Shown here piece after piece: positions 35,977 through 45,862 of a stretch of 64,000 nucleotides of DNA; the first letter of the stretch is position 1, and each line of letters starts with the position of its first letter. The translations under genes and the position numbers were made by a program. A model generated the notes under the pieces. That model saw only the letters and a program-made list of their open reading frames with translations, made no database searches and was not told where the DNA came from. The DNA comes from Paramoeba atlantica (Eukaryota; Discosea): positions 186,001-250,000 of the forward strand of contig CDRNVI010000024.1 in assembly GCA_977017575.1 (NCBI GenBank), given 5' to 3'.

Positions 35977-38505
35977 TCACCACGAAAGTGCATGTCGACC
36001 GCTGTTTCTACCCTTCCCTTTTGCATGATGACGTGACTTGAGCCGACGTCGGAATTCACAGGCTTTCCCTCGAGCTGTTTTCACCAGTGACCACAGCCGA
36101 TCCTCACACATAAGACAACCGGTAAGAGCCCCACCATGGAGGTTGTGTTCCTCTGTACCTTTGTGAAAGGTAAACTGTACATGATTCGCTCCGCACTCGG
36201 TACACGTGTGTGTGCCGCCCGGTTTGTGTAGATCCACGCGATAGACCACAGGCTCAATTTTCCACAACGAGGTGCAGAGATTGCAACAGAATTTCCATTT
36301 CGGTGCCGAGGAGGGATCCAGGATCATCGTGCCACGCTCACAGGTGTCACATGGAGCCACACCGAGCGTCGTGGCCGAGTACGCACACGTCGGATGACGA
36401 CACTGATTACATCCCATATTCGATGCGGTGGAGCCCTTTTCGGTGAACGGGGGGTTATTGTAGCAGTAGGGACATAAGGGGTAACTTTTGCCCTCTTTTA
36501 CACTAAAGAGCAAAAGCCCGAACTCGTCCAGCGGACATTTCGCCCCACCAAACTCTTTAATGCTCCCATTCTGTGGTAGAGCGTAGGTTACGTTACATTT
36601 ACCACAGAACAGCCTTTGAGGGCGAAAGTGAATATAGCGCATGTAGGTTTGACATAAGCCACAGCGAGTGATGTATTTGCCCGTCGTGGACACGGGGTCG
36701 AACTTGCTCTGCATCAAAGCATCCATTCGCTCTACGTTAGCCTGGAAAAAGACAAACTTTTCCAAAAAGTTTGAGAGGACATGTGCGATAATCTCCTCCT
36801 TCGCCGCGGTACCATTCGCGATGCGCTCTACCTGTACTTCGACATGAGACCGCACTTTCGGGAGCGCCAACTCTGGATCAATACACTGATAGCCATGAAT
36901 CAGTGTCACCCCTAACGGGGTAGGTTCCATTGTACGACGAGGACCAATTCTACAATAATTTCGATCACATAAATTTTGAATATGCGACGGAATCGAGGCA
37001 TCGGTGCCTATCCCATTTTTTTCCATGAGCGTCACCAAATCCGACTCAGTAAGGTACGACGCAGGGGACGTGGTTCCCTGGACCACCACACATTTCTCTA
37101 CATGAAGTTCCTGTTCCCTATCCAGCGCGCAGGGGCTTACCCTTGTATTTCCCGCATTTTCCCCCAGCACGGCAGTCCATCCTGAATCCCCGATCGACCT
37201 CCATGTTTTTACAAAAACCTCCGGGCCGTACTTCAGCTGTGAGCGCGTGACCTCATACGTCGCATGGGGGGAGAGACTGGCAATAAAGTGTCGGGTGACG
37301 TACTCATAAATACGCCAGCGATCCCCCTGGAGGGTTTCCGGGGAGGCTACCCGCATTGGGGTAATCGGGGGATGATCCCCTTTATCTACCCCACCACCTC
37401 GTGCCACGACCTTGTCCGCAGAAAGGAGATTGGTCGCAAACGAGCCCCAGAGAGGGGATCCGGATTGCTGCTCGAGTACCTCTGAAAGGTTAAACGAGGG
37501 GGGATAGCGTGTGGACTCGGTTCGAGGATAGCTGAGATAGCCCTCCATGTAGAGTGACTCCGCGAGTGCCATCGTAGTGGCGGGACTGAGGCCGAGCTCC
37601 CGAGAACACACCCGGAGAAGCTCTACCGTGTTGAGAGCGGGGGGACAGGATTTACGTTCTCGGCTGCGATCGATGGATTTAACCTTGCAACGAGTCCCGG
37701 AACACATTTTTAAGAGTAACTGGGCCAGAGGCTCGTCGTAGACACGTCCACGATTCCAACTGAAGGATGTCGTATCATTATGGAGGGTCACAGCGAGCTG
37801 CAGCTTCCAGTACCTTTCCTCTTTGAAATGGGTAATGTGGTCGTGTCGTTGTACGCAAAATCCCAGTGTAGGGGTTTGACAGGGGCCGTAGCTAATCACG
37901 GAGGCGTCCAAATTCCCGTACTTACCTTGAAAGAACTTTGTCTGAAACCTTGTAAAGGCGCAGCCGATTTTTAGATCTATTTCCTGTCGTGCCTCTACGC
38001 TGTTGGACATATTTTGATTGGGTCGTGACAGGGAGGAGAGAGCTGAGTGCAAAGCGTGGGATGTTATGGCAGAAAACCGAGCACGGTATATCCTGGAGGA
38101 ATTTCGGATGTACTTCTCTACAATGGAGATAACTTCGAAACAAATATTTTCGCCTTCTTTGTCGCAGTCCAACCAAAGTACGAGATAGTCACAGTCACGG
38201 GCAGAGTGCGAAAGGTGATGCACAATGGAGCTAGAGGTTTCCTTCTTTATTGTGGTTGCAGAGAATAGTGCTGTTTCATCCTGACCTTCCCATTTCTGAT
38301 ACTTTTGATGAAAATCAATCGAAAAAACGTGTCCCGCAACGCTCACCATGCGAAACTGCACAGTACGATTGAGTGGTGGAAAGTTCCCTTCCCATTCGTA
38401 GGTATTCCTCGATGACTTTACCGACCGCATTCGTTTGTGCGACAACAATTCTGAAATGGAAGAAGCCAGAGACGGCTTCTCCGCAACCATTAATACGCGT
38501 ACCAT
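35977..38505 (-). CDS. TOP3B: DNA topoisomerase III beta
   Basis: Translation begins at the ATG at 38505, the usual TOP3B start MVRVLMVAEKPSLASSI; the frame upstream is leader. The 842-residue enzyme has the TOPRIM acidic motif LWLDCDKEGEN (111-121). The catalytic tyrosine is Y326 in GYLSYPRTE. TLMEKNGIGTDASIP is also present. The C terminus has several Cys4 zinc motifs (CGLCQTY ... CGKC, CPYCYNNPPF, MGCNQCRHPTC) and a basic tail. The close agreement with animal TOP3B, including the zinc fingers, separates it from TOP3A. Type IA enzymes pass single strands through transient breaks in DNA, and TOP3B also acts on RNA. Confidence 0.96.
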   Translation of the reverse strand: MVRVLMVAEKPSLASSISELLSHKRMRSVKSSRNTYEWEGNFPPLNRTVQFRMVSVAGHVFSIDFHQKYQKWEGQDETALFSATTIKKETSSSIVHHLSHSARDCDYLVLWLDCDKEGENICFEVISIVEKYIRNSSRIYRARFSAITSHALHSALSSLSRPNQNMSNSVEARQEIDLKIGCAFTRFQTKFFQGKYGNLDASVISYGPCQTPTLGFCVQRHDHITHFKEERYWKLQLAVTLHNDTTSFSWNRGRVYDEPLAQLLLKMCSGTRCKVKSIDRSRERKSCPPALNTVELLRVCSRELGLSPATTMALAESLYMEGYLSYPRTESTRYPPSFNLSEVLEQQSGSPLWGSFATNLLSADKVVARGGGVDKGDHPPITPMRVASPETLQGDRWRIYEYVTRHFIASLSPHATYEVTRSQLKYGPEVFVKTWRSIGDSGWTAVLGENAGNTRVSPCALDREQELHVEKCVVVQGTTSPASYLTESDLVTLMEKNGIGTDASIPSHIQNLCDRNYCRIGPRRTMEPTPLGVTLIHGYQCIDPELALPKVRSHVEVQVERIANGTAAKEEIIAHVLSNFLEKFVFFQANVERMDALMQSKFDPVSTTGKYITRCGLCQTYMRYIHFRPQRLFCGKCNVTYALPQNGSIKEFGGAKCPLDEFGLLLFSVKEGKSYPLCPYCYNNPPFTEKGSTASNMGCNQCRHPTCAYSATTLGVAPCDTCERGTMILDPSSAPKWKFCCNLCTSLWKIEPVVYRVDLHKPGGTHTCTECGANHVQFTFHKGTEEHNLHGGALTGCLMCEDRLWSLVKTARGKACEFRRRLKSRHHAKGKGRNSGRHALSW

Positions 38506-38678
38506 CGAAGAAGATAAGGAAATATGATACAACGTATCTAAGCATGTAACAAATAAATACGGGATCACGTTTTTAAAACAAAGTCCCACAAATTTAAGAC
38601 AAAGAATCTTGTTAACAAAATGGATCAAACACCCCGAAGTAAAACTGAAGAACGGACAACTGCATGGTCGTTTCAAGA

Positions 38679-39689
38679 TTAGAAAGTAGAAAATGTTTGC
38701 CTTTGATGGCTTTTAGATTTTCGCACCGTCTCAAGGGCTTTCTTAAAATTGGACTCTTCTAGCACTAATTTGGAGAACTGTCCACTCTCCAACTTCTCGG
38801 CAATCATGTTGGAGCATGCCTCCACGGCGCATGCCTTCATATCCGCCCCACTAAACCCATACATCTCTTCAGCTAGGCTCTGTAGATTCAACTTTGTGGT
38901 ATTCTCCCCTCGAAGAAGTACGTTGAGAATACCTTCGCGATCGGATAACTCGGGCAATCCCACCGGAACTTGTATCGGCATCCGACGCAGGACTGCAGGG
39001 TCCAGAACCTGCGGCAGATTTGTCGCCCCAATAACAACTACACGTGCGTCCGAACCCACGAACCCATCCCAGTGCCGTAGAAAAATCGTCTTTGTGTTTC
39101 CATAAACCGCATTGCCCCCACTAGCATGACCCTCCATGCGATCGGAGAGCAATGCGTCCATCTCATCCACAAACAGAATCGTGGGCTGACACAGCCGTGC
39201 CAGGGAGAACAGCGCCGCACAGTTCAACTCGGACTCCCCGACCCATTTACTAAACAACCCCTCGGCGCGTACCTCCATGAAGAACGCGTTGGCTCGTTTC
39301 GCGAGCGCCCGTGCGAGTAGTGTTTTCCCCGTACCCGGGGGACCGTATAACAGAATCCCTTTCGGTGGTTGACGCAGTGAACCGGGCGGGAACAGCTCGG
39401 GGTGCTCAAATGGAAGCACCAGACTACGGTAGAGGGTCTGTTTCACGCTGACAAGACCCCCAATGTCACTCCATGCGGTCGTAATCTCGCTCGGATCCAC
39501 CGCACAGGTCTGTAAAATTTCTAACTCGGATGGGGAGAGCTGAAGTGTCTTGCCGCGAATGCTGACAGTGACTTTGGTTTTCACGACGCCCGTTTTTTGG
39601 AGGATTTTGTAGGTGAGGTACATACTCACGCCAAGAGATAAACCCGTGACGAGGAGGTCGAGCTGCTTGCTGGTTTTATCCTCTGGCAT
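38679..39689 (-). CDS. MSP1: Msp1/ATAD1 AAA+ membrane-protein extractase
   Basis: The 336-residue product has one N-terminal membrane helix (about 11-29, [19 protein letters not shown]) and one AAA domain. Motifs: WSDIGGL, Walker A GPPGTGKT (116-123), pore loop KWVGESE, Walker [10 protein letters not shown] and [17 protein letters not shown]. Length and topology match Msp1/ATAD1, which pulls mislocalised tail-anchored proteins out of the mitochondrial outer membrane and peroxisomes/glycosomes. The spacing to the TOP3B gene is only about 170 bp. Confidence 0.93.
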   Translation of the reverse strand: MPEDKTSKQLDLLVTGLSLGVSMYLTYKILQKTGVVKTKVTVSIRGKTLQLSPSELEILQTCAVDPSEITTAWSDIGGLVSVKQTLYRSLVLPFEHPELFPPGSLRQPPKGILLYGPPGTGKTLLARALAKRANAFFMEVRAEGLFSKWVGESELNCAALFSLARLCQPTILFVDEMDALLSDRMEGHASGGNAVYGNTKTIFLRHWDGFVGSDARVVVIGATNLPQVLDPAVLRRMPIQVPVGLPELSDREGILNVLLRGENTTKLNLQSLAEEMYGFSGADMKACAVEACSNMIAEKLESGQFSKLVLEESNFKKALETVRKSKSHQRQTFSTF

Positions 39690-40139
39690 TTGAAGGCTTC
39701 GTTGCAGATTTGTAAATTACACGTGGTGCTAGATTCAAAACGGTGTATTACTCGCGAATGTCACGCAATAAATGTGGACGCTATCCGATGTGGACATGAA
39801 GGTAATGATAAAGATTAGTCGACGGCAGGGGAAGACACAATGTTCGAAATTTAATCCAAGAGCACTCTATTAGATTAATTTAATCTAATAGATTTAATCT
39901 GATTAAATTCAGTGGCCAGATATCGCTACACACTACTAACGAGGAACTATTAAAATATAATTAAAAAGTGGAAATCCGTCGCTAATGTATAAGACGGGAT
40001 GCGGGTCACGGGTAAGCTAAATTTTACAAGTTTGGCAGACCTTTACCGTCACCTTCGTAAAATACAAGAAGCTAAAAGGTTCAGGATTGATAAATATGCA
40101 TTATAGCACTAAAGCTCCCATTCTTCGTCTAAGAGCAGA
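39690..40139. other. Spacer with palindromes
   Basis: It holds a perfect 27-nt palindrome (39866-39892; arms TCTATTAGATTAA around one T). A 17-nt palindrome of the same style follows at once (ATTTAATC, T, GATTAAAT). There is no ORF. Confidence 0.6.
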
Positions 40140-42608
40140 TTAACGGCGAGACGCCCTGTCTACCTTCCGGTAGTGATCGAGTTTGTACCAGTACTGTGCA
40201 TGTCCCTTTGTAAGGCGTCGCAGTCGCGCTGAATACTGAGTCAAATTTCGCATCGCCACAATCGCCTCCACGGTGTCCCCGTTCTCTTGCTCAAGAACGG
40301 AAACGGCACCCATCTGTGTGAGATCCTTCATGACGTCCCCGAGGTAGCCAATGTCGGCTAAAAGCACTTCTAGAAGCATGTAGGGTTCAACAAGAATCAT
40401 CTCACGTTTACGTAAGAGCGTAGAGACGAAGCGACCCACGGCGGTCTCGATTTCACCGGGTGACACGCTTGCTGTGGTCAGAGGGATCACCCTGGTGAAT
40501 GTGAGCCGCGCCCCCACCAACTCGACATGGAGTCGCGGGCTATTGGCCAGAGCGTGCCGCGCCGCACGCGTGAGCGACGGCAGCACCGCCTGCAGCTGCG
40601 CCAGCCCTCTCTCCACCGCCTTCGTGGCCTCAAACCGATCCATTTGCCTCATCTTCTCCCGCACCATCGCCTCCCGGTCAATCTCAATCTCAATCTCACA
40701 CGCCCTCGCCTCAATCTCCCCCTCCCTCCCCTCCCTCCTCCTCGGCTCCAACCGCGCCCCCAGCTCCACCACCCCCTGCCCCCTCTCCGCCTCCACCACC
40801 ACCTCCCCCCCCACCTCCACCCCCTCCCCCGGGCTCTCCCGCAGCTCCACCCTCGCGGGCAGCGCCCGACACCCCACCCCGAACCCCCGCCGCACCCGCG
40901 CCAGCCCCACCTCCACGTGCAGCTCCCCCATCCCCTGCAGCACCACCTCCCCCGCCGCGGTCTCGTTCACCCGCAGACTCGGGTCCTCGCGGCACAGCAC
41001 GCGCAGGGCGTGCAGCAGCCGCGGGACCTCCCCGGCGTCCGCGGGCTCCACCGCGACCCCCACCACGGGGGCCGGGACCGCGACCCCGGGGAGGGTGAAC
41101 GGGTCGTGTTGGGCGAACGGGGCCGAGACCCAGGTGTCGCCGGTGTGGGCGGTGGTGGAGTAGGCGGCCCCGAGGGCGCCGGGGGGGATGGCGCCCACGG
41201 GGGTGAGCGCGTCGGCGTGGATGCGGAAGACCCGGGGGAGGGTCTCGGGGGCGTGCCGTGTGGTGTTGTGGTAGGGGGTGCGGGGGCGGAGGGTGCCGGT
41301 GTAGACCCGGAAGAGGGCGAGGAGGGGGGAGGGGGTGCGGGGGGAGGGGGTCCCGGGGGAGGGGGTCCCGGGGGAGGGGGTCCGGTAAATGACTTTGAAG
41401 ACGAGGGCGACGGTGGGGGGGGGACGAGAGGGGGGTGGGGGTGTAGGGGGGAGGGGGGAGAGGGTAAGGGATTTGCCGTGGGAGGTGAGGACGGTGAGGG
41501 GGGGTTTGTCGAGGGGACTGGGGAGGTAGTGGACAATGGCGTCGAGGAGGGGTTGGATACCTTGATCGCGGCGAGCGGCGCCGACGAGGAGGGGGAGGTA
41601 TTGGGGGAGGGAGGGGTCTTTGGGGAGGTTTTGGCATTGTGCTCGGATGGCCTTGATAATGGGTTCCACGGGGAAGGAAAGTTTACAATCTTCCTCGGAC
41701 TGTGAGGAGGTCTCAATGTAGGCGAGAAATTCCTCAAGTAGCGTGGAATCGCGTTGAAGCAACTCATTCAGCAAAGCGGATCGCCCCGCCTTGGCGCGTT
41801 GCTGCACCTCGTCCCCTTCTTTCCAGATCGATTCTTTCTGCATGACAGTGCCTCGAGGATCCTTCCACCGTATGGTCTGTAATTCTAAGAAATCAATAAC
41901 CCCCTCAAACCCCGCGTAGCCATCGCTGAGAGGACACTGCAATGGCGCGGGACACACCGCAAGCTTTTTCTCAATACTCGAAACGGCTTTAATAAAGTCC
42001 GAATTCGGCTTGTCCATTTTGTTAATAAACGCAACCACGGGTATCCCATATTTCCGTGCCTGTCGTAACACCGTGTGGCTTTGTCCCTGCACCCCGACGG
42101 CGCCATCAAAGACTGCTACAACCCCATCGAGAACGCGAAGGCTGCGCTCTACCTCCACCGTAAAGTCCACGTGTCCCGGGGTATCGATGACATTGATTGT
42201 GTGGTCTTTCCAGGGGAGAGTAACCGCCGCAGCGGTGATCGTAATCCCTCGCTCCGCCTCCTCCTCGAGGTAATCTGTCGTGGTACTTCCCTTGTCCACC
42301 TCACCGATGCGCTGTTGCACGCCGGAGTAGTATAACATGCGCTCCGTGGCGGTCGTCTTCCCTGCATCGATGTGCGCTACAACCCCAATGTTGCGGACAC
42401 GACGAATATCATACGCGGGTGACTTTGTAGACTTTTGTAGCAGTGGAGCGCGGGTAGTGCTGAATCGACGCCTGCTGAACGGCCAAGCCGTGAGAAAGTG
42501 ACGTGCGCGAAATGTTGTGGAGATGTGAGAGGTGCGTATTCCCGTGTGCAGAAAGAAATCAAGATATTCCTTAGGACTTGTATGAACTCGAGTACATGCC
42601 TGCCGCAT
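40140..42608 (-). CDS. GFM2: Mitochondrial elongation factor G2 (ribosome recycling GTPase)
   Basis: The ATG at 42608 opens an 822-residue protein with an Arg/Ser-rich presequence (RARHFLTAWPFSRRRFSTTR). G-domain motifs are AHIDAGKTT (79-87), the switch RGITI, DTPGH and NKMD. EVDKGSTTTDYLEEEAERGI and VAVFDGAVGVQGQ point to EF-G2 (GFM2), which splits ribosomes with RRF, rather than translocase EF-G1. Domains IV-V end LTKGHAQYWYKLDHYRKV. A proline/serine low-complexity tract (about 385-425, repeats of GTPSP) interrupts domain II. The region 40460-41620 is extremely GC-rich. The frame upstream begins only with GTG. Confidence 0.88.
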   Translation of the reverse strand: MRQACTRVHTSPKEYLDFFLHTGIRTSHISTTFRARHFLTAWPFSRRRFSTTRAPLLQKSTKSPAYDIRRVRNIGVVAHIDAGKTTATERMLYYSGVQQRIGEVDKGSTTTDYLEEEAERGITITAAAVTLPWKDHTINVIDTPGHVDFTVEVERSLRVLDGVVAVFDGAVGVQGQSHTVLRQARKYGIPVVAFINKMDKPNSDFIKAVSSIEKKLAVCPAPLQCPLSDGYAGFEGVIDFLELQTIRWKDPRGTVMQKESIWKEGDEVQQRAKAGRSALLNELLQRDSTLLEEFLAYIETSSQSEEDCKLSFPVEPIIKAIRAQCQNLPKDPSLPQYLPLLVGAARRDQGIQPLLDAIVHYLPSPLDKPPLTVLTSHGKSLTLSPLPPTPPPPSRPPPTVALVFKVIYRTPSPGTPSPGTPSPRTPSPLLALFRVYTGTLRPRTPYHNTTRHAPETLPRVFRIHADALTPVGAIPPGALGAAYSTTAHTGDTWVSAPFAQHDPFTLPGVAVPAPVVGVAVEPADAGEVPRLLHALRVLCREDPSLRVNETAAGEVVLQGMGELHVEVGLARVRRGFGVGCRALPARVELRESPGEGVEVGGEVVVEAERGQGVVELGARLEPRRREGREGEIEARACEIEIEIDREAMVREKMRQMDRFEATKAVERGLAQLQAVLPSLTRAARHALANSPRLHVELVGARLTFTRVIPLTTASVSPGEIETAVGRFVSTLLRKREMILVEPYMLLEVLLADIGYLGDVMKDLTQMGAVSVLEQENGDTVEAIVAMRNLTQYSARLRRLTKGHAQYWYKLDHYRKVDRASRR

Positions 42609-42729
42609 GCGACTAAAGCTTTCGCTTTCCACCTTTATCCATACTTGACCGTATATTCATAGAAATAAACTCTAGCGACCGCTTCTCATTAGTTTCCTCC
42701 ACAACAAAGCTAAGCTTTAGTGTAAGTTT

Positions 42730-43835
42730 GATTACTCCCCCCTTCATTAATTTCTATAAATGCCTTACCGAAGTTTTAGAAGAAAAAATTATAGATTTGT
42801 GAAAATTTATATTTTTGCTCGGAAGTCAACTTTTGCGACAGTTCTTTTCGGAACTATGTCTATCTTGGATCAAGACGAGGACGAAGCTCATGAAACTTTC
42901 GCTCCGCAAAGTGCTGATCAACCTTTTGCACTCTGAAATTATAACCAGTGCACATCTGTTTCACAGCAGCGGTTTTTTGTTTGTCGTATCCACCACCCAA
43001 GCCAAAAATTATTCGCTAAAATTCATTCAATTAATCGCTAAAGGGATTCAATTAATCGCTGAAATTCATGGCACAAAAATTATTGCATTTTTAATTAAAA
43101 GTTGTCAAGTTTTTTAGAAACATTTTTTTATTTGTTTGGTCAATTTTTAAATTTCTCATGAGGTCTGATCTTGGCAACCACGTTTTAGAGAAGAGTGTCT
43201 TAGAGAAGATTTTACACAAGAATTCTAATTTTATGAGAGGATTTGACGCAGGAGGAGCGAGATTGGTTTTATGTCAACACCCGGTCGTGAGATCATGCGA
43301 GATCACACCCGCATCCCATCGCTTAATGACCACTTAATAACCTGCCCTTCGCAACGCATTTGACAAGAGTAGAGAGATGCAAACCACCGTCCGGGTTATA
43401 CCTAGGGACACCTATTGTACTTTCTAAGGATAATAATTTTTTGGTAAAAAGCAACTTTCTTCCCCGTGAAAATTCTTGAATCTTTTTGGGAGGAAAAAAA
43501 CCCTTTTGACCTAATTTTGGGGTTTTCCGCCCCTCTACTAACAAATTCTATTGTTTGTCGATATGTACAAATTTCTACGAAAATTATTGGCACAAAAATT
43601 ATTGATTTTTTAATTAAAAGTTGCAGAGCTTCGCCAATAATTAAAAACTCAATAATATTAGTCGGCAGCACCCGGGAGGCCCGCAAAAATATGTTCGAAC
43701 GTCCACCCAGCAAAGTAACCGACCAAAGAGAATACCCCACTTCATTAATTTCTATAAATATAAATATACATGTATATAAATTTGATTTTTTGTTATAATT
43801 AATATTTATAGAAATTAATGGAGGGGGGAGTAATC
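42730..43835. repeat. 1.1-kb segment bounded by 32-nt inverted repeats
   Basis: The ends 42730-42761 and 43804-43835 are inverted copies matching at 31 of 32 bases (start GATTACTCCCCCC). A third, direct copy of the inner part lies at 43741-43759 and forms a 19-bp hairpin with 43802-43820. A 35-nt direct repeat (starting GGCACAAAAATTATTG) occurs at 43070-43104 and 43589-43623 with two differences. No coding frame in the segment is convincing, and no clear target-site duplication is seen. It is most like a non-autonomous DNA element. Confidence 0.55.
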
Positions 43836-43850
43836 TAATGTGATTTGTAA

Positions 43851-44258
43851 TTACTTTTCTAGACGTTTCGTTAAACGCGGTGGTTCTTCCCAACTTTCTC
43901 TTTTTTTCTTTTCTTGCAAATCCATTACTTCTTTTCTTATTAGCACATCTACACCTGTAGCCACATACTCAACTTTTTCGTCGTTTCCCCCGCACGATGT
44001 ACAGGAAAAGTTGAAGTTGGCTACGATGTTCCTCCGAGTAAATTGATTAAACAAACGACTCTCCAAGTTAACCAGTTCCACGGTGATAAGTGTATGCCGA
44101 TCGCCATGCGAGGTCTCCATCGATCTTAATATCCTCATTGAGACTCTGGTTCTCATCTCAAAGCACCGATCTGAATGTGGCCGATCTGAAAACGAACACC
44201 AACATGGCTGAGGGAGCATGGTACACTGCTCCGTCCGGACGGTTACATTAAACTTCAT
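43851..44258 (-). CDS. Orphan ORF, 135 aa
   Basis: This is an ATG-started frame of plausible composition, with SRLFNQFTRRNIVANFNFSC and CTSCGG, then a Lys/Glu-rich end. C-x2-C suggests half a zinc site. No family is recognised. It overlaps the 43867 copy of an 18-nt direct repeat and lies in a repeat island, so it may be a fragment of a mobile element rather than a host gene. Confidence 0.3.
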   Translation of the reverse strand: MKFNVTVRTEQCTMLPQPCWCSFSDRPHSDRCFEMRTRVSMRILRSMETSHGDRHTLITVELVNLESRLFNQFTRRNIVANFNFSCTSCGGNDEKVEYVATGVDVLIRKEVMDLQEKKKRESWEEPPRLTKRLEK

Positions 44259-44841
44259 AATGGGGCAGAGTTCCTCGTCTAGCTTACAGTTCCATTGGGA
44301 AGAGAATGCGGAGAACGCTCATCGAAGAAAATCCGAGTACAACGTCTTTTTACATACACGGCGACAGGAAAACCCGGATACCTACATAACAGTCTTTGAA
44401 ATACGTGCCCCGGGATTTCCCAATGGGTCATGCAAGTACATCAACGACATCTTTAAAGGCGATCATATTTTGGCCACAAAGTGTCGTCAGGGGGAGTTAT
44501 ACAGTATACTCTGGACTCATCGAAATGAGAAGACATGGTCGGAAGAGGAAACGTATTGGCAAGGGGACAACCCCATTGAATGCGGGTCATACCTCCGATT
44601 TATTCTACTGAAAAGTATGAAAAAATATGAGGCTCTGGGTAGTCACCCCCATGGCCATCAAAAAGTGGGAGAGACATCCGTTCTCGTCGGACGCGCGGGT
44701 CCGGGCCACCTTGTTCAGGAAGTTCAAGGCCTCTGGGCCCGACACCCCATAAGTGGTGAAGGCCAGGGGGTAGAAGTCCATCCCTCTGACGGGCGCCATC
44801 TCTTCTTGAGAGCACCATTTATTGACCTCCACCACTCTTAG
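44218..44841 (+). CDS. Orphan plus-strand ORF, up to 207 aa
   Basis: This is the only plus-strand frame that reads like protein. From the inner ATG at 44260 it runs MGQSSSSSLQFHWEENAENA, YITVFEIRAPGFPNGSCKYI, LYSILWTHRNEKTWSEEETY and so on. Its last 70 residues overlap the minus-strand frame 44605-44889, where they look like a shadow. MGQSSSS could be an N-myristoylation signal. No family is recognised. Lying antisense to the array, it is either a mobile-element remnant or chance. Confidence 0.3.
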   Translation: MVHCSVRTVTLNFIMGQSSSSSLQFHWEENAENAHRRKSEYNVFLHTRRQENPDTYITVFEIRAPGFPNGSCKYINDIFKGDHILATKCRQGELYSILWTHRNEKTWSEEETYWQGDNPIECGSYLRFILLKSMKKYEALGSHPHGHQKVGETSVLVGRAGPGHLVQEVQGLWARHPISGEGQGVEVHPSDGRHLFLRAPFIDLHHS

Positions 44842-44889
44842 CGTGTGGGATGGCGCCGCTACCTCCTTGTTCACATAAGATGGGGCCAT
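44605..44889 (-). CDS. Orphan ORF, 94 aa, possible mobile-element fragment
   Basis: The frame contains MDFYPLAFTTYGVSGPEALN, then FLNKVA. This FxPxxxTxYGxxGPEAxxFLxxxA arrangement reminds me of C-terminal ends of some retrotransposon-encoded polymerases, but the family cannot be named. It is short, isolated and not followed by other recognisable parts. If it is an element it is only a small remnant. Confidence 0.25.
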   Translation of the reverse strand: MAPSYVNKEVAAPSHTLRVVEVNKWCSQEEMAPVRGMDFYPLAFTTYGVSGPEALNFLNKVARTRASDENGCLSHFLMAMGVTTQSLIFFHTFQ

Positions 44890-45245
44890 TGAAGGATATA
44901 ATTTCTTCGTCTAGAGCGCATTCTCCGTACCCACGTTTGGAAAATAAAGATTTTTTTTGCGCTACGCGTAGCACTATCGCAGTCGTTTGGCGTCAGGTTG
45001 ATGATTTGCCGGCGCGTGATTGCCGGATTATCTGGGAATGACGTGGAGATCGTTACAAAAGAAGCGCTTATGCAGTTTACTATTAAACTGAAGTTGCGGT
45101 GGTTGTATAACCGCTCTACCCTCGATTATTGAAAAAAAGTGAACAAAAACAGTGAAAATATAAAGAGGAACACAGTAATATAATAGAAGAAAGAAATATA
45201 AAGGGGGCTCCCGTGGTCCAAAATTAAAAAAAATTAAAAAAAATG

Positions 45246-45286
45246 GGGGGTCTAGGGGGGGGGTCTAGGGGGGGGGTCTAGGGGGG
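45246..45286. repeat. G-tract tandem repeat
   Basis: About three units of TCTAGGGGGGGGG (period near 13) on the plus strand, preceded by AATT/A-rich runs. It has strong G-quadruplex potential. Confidence 0.75.
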
Positions 45287-45862
45287 CATACGTCGGGATT
45301 TTTTTTCTCGAATTTTTTGCTTTTCAAAATCGAGCGCAGGGAAGTGGTAGAGTAGGCCGCGGCGATAATTTTCCACCCCCCCTAGTACGCGCAGGAGGGG
45401 TCCGACAAGGTCAAAATTTCCGAAATTTTTGGGGTGACCAAAATTTTTTTTTGACCCAAAAAAAAGAAAAAATAATATTTTTCCAAAATCGACTCCTAAA
45501 ATGTATTTTAAGAGTTTGGGATCTTGGCTACCATTCTGCGACGTTTTTTTCGACAGATTCGCCTCTACTGGTAAGGCATCAAAAATGGACCAAATTCGGG
45601 TTGAAATTTCGAAATGTTCGCTTACAAATCGGGCTTTTCTACCTGAAAAAATAGGCTATTCGTGATCTTTTGGCAATTTTTCTTTCTTAGTCTCTTCGTT
45701 AAACGCGGTGGTATTTTTAAGCGCCGAGATACACGTGCGTAGAATATCTCCTTTTGTACTTACAAGAAGATTATATTTGCAATAAGATGCAATTGCACAA
45801 ATGTTTAATTGAAATTACTTTAATTCAACAACATTTGTACTCTGGTATTGAAAATGGTTGAG

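Larger units (their letters stand above)
43867..45712. repeat. 18-nt direct repeats around an island of orphan ORFs
   Basis: TTCGTTAAACGCGGTGGT occurs at 43867-43884 and again at 45695-45712, same orientation. The 1.8 kb between them holds the orphan frames and, at about 45246-45286, a tandem repeat of TCTAGGGGGGGGG. The flanking A/T runs and G runs differ from neighbouring gene spacers. This could be an insertion or a region formed by recombination. Confidence 0.45.

Noticed and set aside
38506-38676. 57-residue N-terminal extension of TOP3B
   Set aside because: Hydrophobic, non-conserved text before the canonical MVRVLMVAEKPSLA start; it more likely belongs to the 5' UTR.
40474-41767. Long plus- and minus-strand frames overlapping the EF-G2 gene
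   Set aside because: Shadow frames of a very GC-rich segment with few stops; the EF-G2 frame has all GTPase and domain motifs.
43402-43893. 163-residue minus frame inside the inverted-repeat element
   Set aside because: Ile/Lys/Phe-rich translation of AT-rich DNA, with no domain and no conserved texture.
45246-45286. Telomeric repeat array
   Set aside because: The unit TCTAGGGGGGGGG is not the TTAGGG repeat of kinetoplastids and has only about three copies.
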